The position numbers and the translations under genes are program-made. Shown piece after piece: positions 55,631 to 64,000 of a stretch of DNA of 64,000 nucleotides (its first letter is position 1; every line of letters begins with the position of its first letter). Under the pieces are notes generated by a model, which saw only the letters and a list, made by a program, of their open reading frames with translations, did no database searches and was not told the DNA's origin. The stretch spans positions 4,092,001-4,156,000 of the forward strand of contig OY754473.1 in NCBI GenBank assembly GCA_963575645.1, written 5' to 3'. The DNA is from Xanthostigma xanthostigma. Lineage: Eukaryota; Arthropoda; Insecta; Raphidioptera; Raphidiidae.

Positions 55631-55666
55631 CTGACTGACGCCGGTATTTTTATACAAGTGTATCAT
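55631..55666 (-). CDS. Tentative 12-codon upstream exon of the large gene
   Basis: Acceptor TTTTTTTTCCAG (very strong tract), donor CAG|GTAAAA, phase 0 on both sides, encoding MIHLYKNTGVSQ. It would join in frame to QRPLAPGIEYVA of 43718-43753. Speculative; chance occurrence is possible. Confidence 0.3.
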
Positions 55667-55936
55667 CTGGAAAAAAAATAACCAGTTCGACAGGTCTACT
55701 TCGATATTATTGTCATCCATTTCCCAATAGGGTCTTCGCCCTGATGTACGCTCAACTCTCGCCGAGTTTGCGATTGACGTTTACGGGGCGTCGTCTCATC
55801 GACAGCTTTTTATTTTTTATATACGCTGCTTAATTGGTTCATTGATAAATCAGGGCCGCAAACAACAGGACCGTAACAAGGCGGGGGCAACAGGGACAAG
55901 GGTATAGGGCCCAGGTTGAAGATGTGCTCCAGAAAA
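55667..55936. other. Stretch without recognised genes
   Basis: Moderately GC-rich; nothing recognised. Confidence 0.3.
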
Positions 55937-56538
55937 AAAAATTGGTTGTCTGTAAAGTCGGTTTACTGACGATAGTTTTACGTGATAACGTATTCCGTAA
56001 TACATAACCTAAATGTATATAATAATTATAATAATTCGAATCTATGATATTGCATCTTTTGCTTCAAATTTAGGTTAATTCTATTTATTAAAATTACTTA
56101 CCACCTATAATATAATTGTTTTTTTTTTTAACTTTCTTTCTTTCGTATTTATTTTAAGTCTCAAAGATTAACTGTCATAATATTTTGAAAACAATTATTT
56201 CATTGTTTATATAAAATTCCAAAACCTACTTACAATATTTAAGTATTTTCATACGTCAAAAAATTGATTTTTATAATGATAAAATTTGTATGAAAACGAT
56301 TTTTTCGAGAGATGAGACCTAGCTAAAACGATTTTTTGCCCCCCAAAATCCCTTTTCAGTAAATTTCATCCAAATCGTTAGGGCCGTTTTCGAGAAAAGC
56401 ACGCACAGGGTCAGGCGGAACGTTAGGAACGCTAGGAACGTTAGGAACGTTACACTTTTTCGTGCATGCAGCCGGTGTTTTATCAATTTATAAGATTGGT
56501 GATTCATCAATTTATAAGACGTTATCACGTCAAAAAGA
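55937..56538. repeat. Dispersed repeat family K, long copy 2
   Basis: Same unit as 50945-51690 with part of the core missing after ACGTGATAACGTATTCCG. The motif GGAACGTTAGGAACG is expanded to three near-copies at about 56418-56452. Confidence 0.75.
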
Positions 56539-56868
56539 TCGAAATAAATCGTATTATGTTTTTAAAAAAGCGGTATGCCTTCCAAAAACTTTTTGGAAAC
56601 CCTTCAAAAAATAGTAGATCACCTCTCCCCTTTCTACTATTGCCATAAAGATCGAAAAAATCGTATTATATTTAAAAAAAACGGTATGCCTTCCAAAAAC
56701 TTTTTGGAAACCCTTCAAAAAATAGTAGATCACCTCTCCCCTTTCTACTATTGCCATAAAGATCGAAAAAATCGTATTATATTTAAAAAAAACGGTATGC
56801 CTTCCAAAAACTTTTTGGAAACCCTTCCAAAAATAGTAGACCAGTGACCACCTCTCCCCTTTCTACTA
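56534..56868. repeat. Three-copy tandem repeat, 111-bp period
   Basis: GGTATGCCTTCCAAAAAC starts copies near 56572, 56683 and 56794. The period is divisible by three, so the plus frame stays open (MPSKNFLETLQKIVDHLSPF per unit). Low divergence. No sign that it is a gene. Confidence 0.92.
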
Positions 56869-57018
56869 TTGTCCTAACTTGCATAGTTGGCTGAAGAAAA
56901 ATACACGAAAATTTAAAACTTTTCGTGAAATCAGTGGAAACATACCTAACTAAATTTTTTAGCTTCCTCCAAAATTTCTTTACAACAGGTTAAAACTATT
57001 ATTTTGGGGAAATTTTAA

Positions 57019-57428
57019 TAATAATGCGTTTAACGTCCGTTTCTCGACTTTATGTCATACAAGACGCCATTATTATTGTCCATCCATCATACTTCCCGTT
57101 ATTTTCTACATTTTTAAACTTCCACTTAATAGCAATGGGCGAATGAAGGAATTTTAGGACATTAGGATAAGGTAGGCAAATTTTGAGCACAGGAGTTTGA
57201 CAGGTAATCGGCCATGGCCTTGAATAAGGAACCATCTTGATATTTACCTGGAATTATTGAGGTAAACCATGGAAAACCTCAACAAGACGGCCGGTACAGG
57301 AATTACCATTTCTCGGCGAGAGGCAACAGGAAAAAGTCCCAGCCATATTATCTGCCCTCGCCGGGACTCGAACTCGGTACCTCCCGAATGCGAGTCCAGT
57401 GCTCTCACCACTACGCTACACCGCTCAG
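57019..57428 (-). repeat. tRNA-derived SINE-like repeat, copy 2 (most complete)
   Basis: Minus strand: GCGGTGTAGCGTAGTGGTG, GAGAGCACTGGACTCGCATT, box B-like GAGTTCGAGTCCCGG, then the shared body and a 3' AATAATAAT tail. Confidence 0.8.
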
Positions 57429-58167
57429 TTATTTTGGGGAAATAAGCAGCTTTATTTAATTCGTAAAATTTAGTGTAGGGGTGCTCAGGACCGTGGCGCG
57501 ACCTTGGCAAGCATGGCAAGGCATAAAACAAGAAAATAAGGATGCGTGTAACCTTCAAGATAGTAATACGGTGGAGCCGAGGAGTCCACTACTGATGTAT
57601 GAAACATTGTTTCATCTCAATCGCGTGTAGTAGCTAGTATTTTTCAAAAAAGCGCTACAGAAGTCTTCAACATTTTTCAAATAAATAAAATTGGTCGACA
57701 ATTTTATTTATTTGAAGAGTTCTATTCAGACGTTAATCAAAGATTTGTTCTGCAATATTTTATTTTAAGTATTTATCGACCGATTTTTTTGCTTAAAAAA
57801 TATTATTATTTGATTAATTGGTAGCCCTATAACTGAAAGTAAATAATATTTAAAGGTTATAAAGCGTAAATTAATTAAAAAATACTTGCATATCATTTGT
57901 TACAGTTAGTTGAGCATCGCATATTCGTTTGTTTTAACGGATATCGTGTAACGGTATTTTCCGTCCCTACATTACCGATATTTTATAAACAAATGCAGCG
58001 GCTTTTAAATATGTATCGGGGCTGCCATAATATATTACGAAATTTTCAGTTTCCGCAATTTTTATAGTGATTAATGTACGATTTAATAATTTTATAAATA
58101 ATTACAATATTATGTGCGAATATAAGTACCTACACGTGTTAGAAATAATTTTAATGAAACCGATATC
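57429..58167. other. Stretch with repeat fragments
   Basis: A family C fragment (AAATTGGTCGACAATTTTAT and the GAAGAGTTCTATTCAGACG tail) lies at 57675-57745. AATACGGTGGAGCCGA at about 57565 recurs at about 59150. No gene. Confidence 0.4.
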
Positions 58168-58902
58168 TATCTATACTAATATATAAAGCTGAAGAGTTTG
58201 TTTGTTTGGTTGAACGAGCTAATCTCAGGAACTACTGGTTCAAATTGAAAAAAAAAATTTTGTTGGATAGCCCATTTATCGAGGAAGGCTATAGGCTATA
58301 TAATATCACGCTACGGCCAATAAGAGCGGAGCATCAATGAAAAATGTTGCAAAATGTATCTCAAAAATAAGCTTCTATTCATGTGAAACGCCGTAACTAA
58401 ATATACCAATGTTAGCGTTGCACATTCAGAAGCCCAACTGGCTCAGTCGGTAGAGTACGTGACTCTTAATATCAGAGTCGTCGGTTCGAGCCCCACGTTG
58501 GGCGAATATATTTTTAATTTTTTTTTCATTTTCTACATTACTTTCTTACATTCAAAAGTATTTTAATTTTATTTACGACTAATTAAAATTAAATAAATCT
58601 AATTAATAGCTCATTTGAAAACTGTTATAACTATAGGGACCTATATAAAAATAATTTTCCTACAGTGTTTTCAATTAAATATTTATTATATTTTATTAAA
58701 TGATTTAACAGAAATTTATTGTCTATACTTATAAAAAGTATAATTACTGCTTTTTATCGACAAAAACTTTTGAACGGTAACTCCGATCGTCATGAAATTT
58801 GGACACAACTTTCATCTCGGTAAACTAAGATGAACGTGCGACTCACATCCCTCCCCCCCATTCGTTCTTTTGCACCCGGGCGAAACCGGGCGGGAACTCT
58901 AG
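58168..58902 (-). repeat. Dispersed repeat family A, copy 2, interrupted
   Basis: Opposite strand to 5831-6100. Both halves (58168-58360 and about 58740-58902) match the continuous copy at 62348-62688, but a block of about 370 bp with a tRNA-Lys-like sequence separates them. Confidence 0.7.
58432..58504 (+). tRNA. tRNA-Lys(CTT)-like gene, probably a pseudogene
   Basis: 73 nt: acceptor GCCCAAC...GTTGGGC and discriminator G pair perfectly. The D-arm GCTC/GAGT is intact with one G-T pair, and the anticodon loop CTCTTAA gives CTT. The anticodon stem CGTGA/TATCA has three mismatches and the T stem GTCGG/CCCAC one mismatch. An AT/T-rich tract follows (TATTTTTAATTTTTTTTT), which could terminate RNA polymerase III. 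Mutations in the stems argue for a pseudogene or a SINE head. Confidence 0.6.
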
Positions 58903-59024
58903 TACATAATAAACGAAATTTTAACTTTGTTTGTAAATGTTTGTGCCGAATTTTTGGCTTCAATCTATTGCCTATTAATTATAGCGGCGATTTTCAAACT
59001 TTTCCACCGAAAGAGTAGCATTCG

Positions 59025-59150
59025 TGAGGTACCGGGTTCGAATCCTTGCGGAGGCAGATGTGGCTGGTAGTTTTTTCTGCTGCCTCTCGCCGAGAAACGG
59101 TAATTCCTGTACCGGTCATCTTGTTGAGGTTTTCCATGGTTAGTGTAATA
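59025..59150 (+). repeat. tRNA-derived SINE-like repeat, fragment
   Basis: GGTACCGGGTTCGAATCCTT and CTCGCCGAGAAACGGTAATT match the family on the plus strand. Confidence 0.7.
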
Positions 59151-59769
59151 CGGTGGAGCCGATGGCTCTACTACTGATGTTTTGAAGGCTCCGCTACTGT
59201 TGTATAAGACATTGTTTCATTTCAATCGCGTACTGCGCCCCTTGGGGTACCCATATTGTTTAATTTTTAAGTGTTTATAAGACTTGAAATGCGTTTTCTG
59301 TATCTTAATTTTGTTTTGAATAATTAATTAATGAATTTATCGAAGGACAGAGGGTATAAAAACATTATGATCACTTTCAAAGAATATAGGCAAAAGGTTA
59401 AGAGTATATGAATTATAACAGGACATTAATTGTGTTAAAACAATAATTTGCCATTTGATTTTACCAAAACTGGTTCGCGACCTTCAGAACAAGAAATTAA
59501 ATGCGTTAAAAGCAGTGAGCAGCCACAAAAACTGCAAATAATTCAATTATTAAACGGTACCTAATCAGGAATGTATATGACTTAGCAATATGCAGATATC
59601 TGTGACTTCAAGGTAAAAAGGCTTATGTAGGATTTTCGGAAATACAAGATTGACGTCGATTTAAGGTAGTACGAGCACCAAGACAACTTTAAATAAAAGG
59701 CTTGATTTTTTTTATATTTCGGTAGATGGATGATATGTCTTCATTGATATCTCCAAAACTAGTCGGTGG
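59151..59769. other. Stretch without recognised genes
   Basis: AT-rich; only the AATACGGTGGAGCCGA fragment at its start is repeated elsewhere. Confidence 0.35.
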
Positions 59770-59941
59770 AAATTAAAAAAAAACTATTTAAATTAAAGTT
59801 ATAACGTTAATAAATTATTGAAAACAAAAAAAACCCGTTGTGCCCGACTATATCTTTTTAATTAGTCGGGCATAACGGTTTTTTTTTTGTTTTCAATAAT
59901 TTATTAAGGTTTTAACTTTAATTTAAATAGTTTTTTTTAAA
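59770..59941. repeat. Hairpin palindrome with about 75-bp arms
   Basis: AACTATTTAAATTAAAGTTA and TAATTTAAATAGTT outer parts with CCGTTGTGCCCGACTA / TAGTCGGGCATAACGG inner parts around a short AT loop. Confidence 0.85.
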
Positions 59942-59972
59942 TTTTATTATTAATAAATACATATTATAGTAA

Positions 59973-60063
59973 AAAAATATTAATGGATTATTTCTTCTCT
60001 CCGTTTAACGACAACTCTCAATAACGCCAAAAAGTGCACAGTCCCTTGAGTGTTTACACTTTA
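59973..60063 (+). mobile_element. Tigger/pogo-like right-end fragment
   Basis: AATATTAATGGATTATTTCT through CCCTTGAGTG and TTTACACT, matching the last 90 bp of 28487-29039. Confidence 0.7.
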
Positions 60064-60907
60064 TATGAATGTGAAATAATAATTTATGTTATATAGCATT
60101 TTCTTTATTACAGCACAATACGAACATATAATTATTACTAATACGGTAGTAGGCTAATAACCTTCATTGAAATCGTATCTAATATAATTTTCTGACATAA
60201 GCCGTTTCACCCTGTGACCACAGATGCATAATATCTACCAGTAAAATACGATATGTATAATGCAATAATAATAATATAGATTACATGTTCGATTATACAA
60301 GTAACGAGGTATTCATTTGTTTGGTGGCGTACCAACAGTCCGAACCGAAGCGTGATCCAGTCGTAATATTGAGATCATGATCCATGGCTAACGGCGATCT
60401 ACCGCACTGTTGGTATGATCTAGAAAGGGTGTGGCTCGTGTGCAAGCCTTTTGATCATATGTATAATAAAATACAGTCACTGGAAAATTAAAATTAATAA
60501 TCGAACATTCCTACACGCTGTTTTAAAGTGTTCCGTGTAGAAATTAAAATAAAAATAGGTAAAAAAACTGTTAAGTTAAACCATATAGGTACTGACCATA
60601 TAGGAATAAAATCGCAATGGAACCATTAGGGTGCAAACATATACTTCTGTCTTTTTTTACACCGTAAGTACTGACGTATCCAGAGGGCAAAACAAGCACG
60701 GGGGACCCGGCTTAAGTAATTTCTAATTTGCCCCCTCCTGGGCCAAAAGCTGAGTACGTCCATGTTAACGTCATAGAAAAAACAAAGTTTTTGAAACAGA
60801 GATACTTTATTCAGATTGAATGCAAGTACATCAACCAATCCTATCATCGGAGAAATCAGGGAATTATCTACATCGAAGAAAGAGACGCAGATATATTTTC
60901 GATACCG
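60064..60907. other. Stretch without recognised genes
   Basis: ACCAACAGTCCGAACC and the partial complement CTGTTGGTATGATC at 60330-60425 form a weak palindrome. No gene supported. Confidence 0.35.
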
Positions 60908-61408
60908 CGGTTAAATTGATCGAAAACGGTTTTATTTTATAGTTTAAAGGGCACTAAGGAAAAGTTTCCATGGACGCATAGTCTAAAAACCGATAGATTT
61001 TTAGCTACAGATATGTTTGCAAGATTTTAAATATAGGGATATCCGTTGAATTCACAAATATGTTCCATGTTCAACATTATTTGTGCTTTTTTTTAGAAAT
61101 AAAAAATGTCGAAAACTATAGGTAATGTTGTAAGGTGTCGCCCAGCGCCCTGTATAAAATAATAATGTCATATTCGGATTCAGCGCACTCGAAAACATAT
61201 TTCTACAGCAATTAGGATCTTTTAAGATTGTGAAATTCAATGGATATCCCTATATCTAAAATCTCGCTAAACATAACTGTAGCTAAGAATCTATTGGTTT
61301 TTAAGCTATGTGCCCATGAAAACTTTTTCTTAGTGACTTTTAAACTATAAAATAAAACTATTTTCGACCAATTTAACCGAGAACCAAATCCCATACGGTT
61401 TGTACGAG
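60908..61408. repeat. Foldback family D, copy 3
   Basis: GGTTAAATTGATCGAAAACG through AACCGAGAACCAAATCCCAT. The left terminus is truncated. Confidence 0.75.
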
Positions 61409-61535
61409 GTTCTTTACCAAAGCATGTTTTACAATTTGGTTGAACAGTCTTATTGTGTGTGGCTTATCGAAAAGATTTCACGTCGATGTTTTCCCTTTCA
61501 GTATGTTTTAATAAAAGATAAAAAAAATACAATTC

Positions 61536-62041
61536 AATAAATAAAATTATCGAGCAATTTTTCAGACAATATATTAACAAAAAATATAATTAATACATTA
61601 ACTTCAGTTAAAGTAATGTTGATCCAATAGAATATTAAGATGAAGGAAGGTTTTGGTTGAGGATCATAGAATAAGCTTTACCAGTGTTTCGCTAGTGGCC
61701 AACGTTTCGAAAAAATTATTTTCATATTCAGGGCCACTAGCGAAACACTGGTAAAGCTTATTCTATGATCCTCAACCAAAACCTTCCTTCATCTTAATAC
61801 ATTAACGTTTCAATTATTATTTTTTCAATATTTTGATACTAATTAATAATTTTGAAAGAATTTTATATAAAGCGAATTAGAAATTAAATAGTAATTATAT
61901 TTTTTACATCAGTTCTGAAGAAGGTCCAAATCCGGATTGAAACGTTAATGTATTAATTATATTTTTTGTTAATATATTGTCTGAAAAATTGGTCGATAAT
62001 TTTATTTATTGAAGAGTTCTACTCAGACGTTAATCAAAGAT
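61536..62041. repeat. Foldback family C, copy 2
   Basis: Outer arms with AATAAATAAAATTATCGAGC and the mirrored GGTCGATAATTTTATTTATT, and the GTTCTACTCAGACGTTAATC tail. A perfect 67-bp inverted repeat lies inside the left half. A hammerhead-like core (CTGAAGA, GGTCC...GGATT, GAAAC) is at 61915-61943 on the plus strand. Confidence 0.78.
61634..61798. repeat. Perfect 67-bp inverted repeat with 31-base spacer
   Basis: 61634-61700 and 61732-61798 are exact reverse complements (ATTAAGATGAAGGAAGG...). The spacer is AACGTTTCGAAAAAATTATT plus 11 bases. Zero mismatches indicate recent origin. Confidence 0.95.
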
Positions 62042-62347
62042 TTGAAAAAATACAATTTTCAGTCGTTTTAATATAACCTTCTAACTCAATACTTTCAGTA
62101 AATAATTACCGCCTAATTAGCCTAAAGACTGCACCATCAATAAAAATAAATTATGCATATATGTGGAAAGAAAATCTCGACCTTGTCAACAAAAATCGCG
62201 AGTCAATCGCTAGTCAGTCAGTCATGCAAGGCTGAATTTCATAACAGCGATGATCCATTAAAGCTGGCACAGATTTTTTTATAAGCGTTATTATTTAAAA
62301 TCATCATCATTATTTCATCATTTTTTTTACTCCAATTATATTTAAAA
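62042..62347. other. Stretch without recognised genes
   Basis: AT-rich; nothing recognised. Confidence 0.35.
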
Positions 62348-62688
62348 CTAGCGGTCCCGCCCGGTTTCACTCGGGTGCAAAAAAACGAATGGGGGGGAGA
62401 TATATGATTACGCACGTTCATCTTAGTTTACCGAGATTAATGTTATGTCCAAATTTCATGATGATCGGAGTTTTTGTCGGACGGACCAATTTTGAGTTAC
62501 ATTTTTCATTGATGCTCCCGCTCCTATTGGTCGTAGAGTGATATTATATAGCCTATAGCCTTCCTCGATAAAAGGACTATCCAACATAAAAAAAATTTTC
62601 AATTCGAACCAGTAGTTCCTAAGATTAGCGCTAAGCGCGTTCAATCAAACAAACAAACACCTCAGCATTATACATATATTAGTTTAGA
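62348..62688 (+). repeat. Dispersed repeat family A, copy 3 (longest uninterrupted)
   Basis: CTAGCGGTCCCGCCCGGTTT to CAGCATTATACATATATTAG. It shows the full length of the family in this window, about 340 bp. Confidence 0.75.
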
Positions 62689-62699
62689 TTGGTACCAAT

Positions 62700-63590
62700 A
62701 GGCTCGATCCTGTATTTTCTAAAATCTAGTTCTCTTTTATTGTTTTTCTTTATCACTTTTAAAGATTCCAATAAAAAAATTCTTTCACTCTATTTTATTT
62801 CTTGGTCGACTTATGTCTTGTATTTTCAATTTCGTTTTGCAAATATTGTTTCTTCTTCTATTACCTTGAAGATTCCAAGAAAAAGATTCTTCCATTCTCT
62901 TTTATTTCCTGGTAAGTCTCCATACTGTTCAACATACATCTTTAATTTTCAAATTCTACTGAAATTTCTACGTTCTTTCTTCTTCTCTTACCTTGATAAT
63001 TCGGGGGGGGGGGGGGGGATTTGCCGTCTTTTTTTATTTCTTCTCAAAGTTTCCATTCTTTAGACTTGTATCTCGTATTTTCAAATACGTCTTGCAAATT
63101 TTTTTTTCTGCACGAAAATTTCTACCTTTTTTCCTTTCTAACCTAGAAGATTCCAGAAAGAATCTTATCTTCTTTTATTTCTTCCCAAAGTTTCCATTCT
63201 TTTCCGCCTGTATCTTGTATTTTCAAGTGCGTCTTGCAATTGTTTTCTCCGCGGAAATGTCTCCTTTTTTTTCTTCTTCTCTTACCTTGAAGATTTCAAA
63301 AAAAATCTTGCTGTCTTCTTTCATATCATCCTAAAGTTTCCACACTTTTCCACCTGTATCTTGTATTTTCAAGTGCGTCTTGCAAATGTTTTCTCCTCAG
63401 AAATTTCTACCTCCTTTTTCTTCCTCTCTTATCTTGACGATTCCGAGAAAAAAATCCTGCCTCCCTCTTTTATTTCTTCCCGAAGTTTCCACACTTCACC
63501 GCCTGTATCTTGTATTTTCGAATTCATCTCATATTTTTTTCTGCACGGAATTTTGTATCTTCTTTTCTTTACTACCTTTCGATTTCAAAA
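62700..63590. repeat. Pyrimidine-rich minisatellite, period about 130-150 bp
   Basis: Six or seven units headed by TGTATCTTGTATTTTCAA (near 62808, 62935, 63066, 63209, 63355, 63504). Each contains CTTACCTTGAAGATTCC and TTTTATTTCTTCCCAAAGTT. The plus strand is mostly C and T. A run of 16 G at 63003-63018 interrupts one unit. Confidence 0.85.
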
Positions 63591-63908
63591 TAAAGAGTCA
63601 ACTCCAAAAAAACCCCGTTCAAATGTTCGTGTATATAAATTTAATTGTTGTATTTCTTATTTACTAACAATAAAGAAACTGACTATATTATTGTTGATAA
63701 AAAAATGATTATTATGCATTTATACACTTTTTAAGTTACGAAAATTACTATAATTTTGTGAATAGAATATCTATATGAAAAAGGTGCCCTTATAACGTTT
63801 TGAGATTACACATTTCAATCAGGCTGTATGTAATCTAACAGTTAAATTTTTAATACACTCAGGCATTTACTTTAATCTTGCGTATTCCACGGAAGTTATT
63901 GTACTTAG
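63591..63908. other. Stretch without recognised genes
   Basis: AT-rich; nothing recognised. Confidence 0.35.
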
Positions 63909-64000
63909 TAGTGATGTGTCGCTCCTGACCGAGTCGTTCTTAATGAGCGACTCCTTTCTCGGATCGGGTCGAGTCGCTCTTTTTTTGTGAATGACTCACT
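63909..64000 (+). mobile_element. hAT-like family G element, start only (runs off the window)
   Basis: TAGTGATGTGTCGCTCCTGA terminus and GTGAATGACTCACT match the inverted end of the 54959-55504 copy. Confidence 0.7.

Noticed and set aside
56575-56847. 90-codon ORF with repeated peptide
   Set aside because: Explained by the 111-bp tandem repeat whose period is divisible by three.
62689-63708. Ser/Phe-rich ORFs at the right end
   Set aside because: Products of the pyrimidine-rich minisatellite (TTT, TCT codons), not genes.

Overview
The window looks like non-coding-rich nuclear DNA from an insect. It is strongly AT-rich, it holds one very long intron-containing gene with GT-AG splice sites, and it is packed with small terminal-inverted-repeat (TIR) transposons, foldback elements, tRNA-derived SINE-like repeats and minisatellites. 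I cannot assign an insect order from the sequence. Nothing bacterial or viral was seen: no operons, CRISPR array or rRNA.

Layout. (1) 54-5311 is a giant inverted repeat with arms of about 2.3-2.4 kb. Each arm carries an intact 314-codon ORF transcribed outward, with a tandem 34-bp repeat array upstream of it. The centre holds a pogo-like miniature element. (2) 5312-19285 is intergenic, filled with foldback and TIR elements and a 725-bp near-perfect palindrome. (3) 19286-41109 on the minus strand is the 3' part of one large gene for a Ser/Thr/Pro- and Arg/Ser-rich protein of secreted, mucin- or cuticle-like character. Eleven exons are well supported. Nearly all junctions are phase 0 and the last exon ends in a stop codon, giving at least about 2040 residues. 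The 5' end is not convincingly in the window, although two 12-codon phase-0 micro-exon candidates lie upstream at 43718-43753 and 55631-55666. (4) Its large introns and the region to 64000 hold nested transposable elements, a 115-bp satellite, a TTCTAGAAC-bearing minisatellite, a tRNA-Lys-like sequence, SINE-like copies and a pyrimidine-rich minisatellite at the right end.

How it fits together. Only the minus-strand gene is a clear host gene. The paired ORFs in the giant inverted repeat are the best candidate for something undescribed. By my hand alignment they differ by 31 nucleotides, about half of them synonymous, yet both stay open, which suggests selection on the protein. Several small TIR elements still carry short pieces of their parent transposases (pogo/Tigger helix-turn-helix; IS630-Tc1-mariner catalytic-domain and C-terminal pieces). 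These show which autonomous families made them. Coordinates of repeat edges are read by eye and may be off by a few bases.
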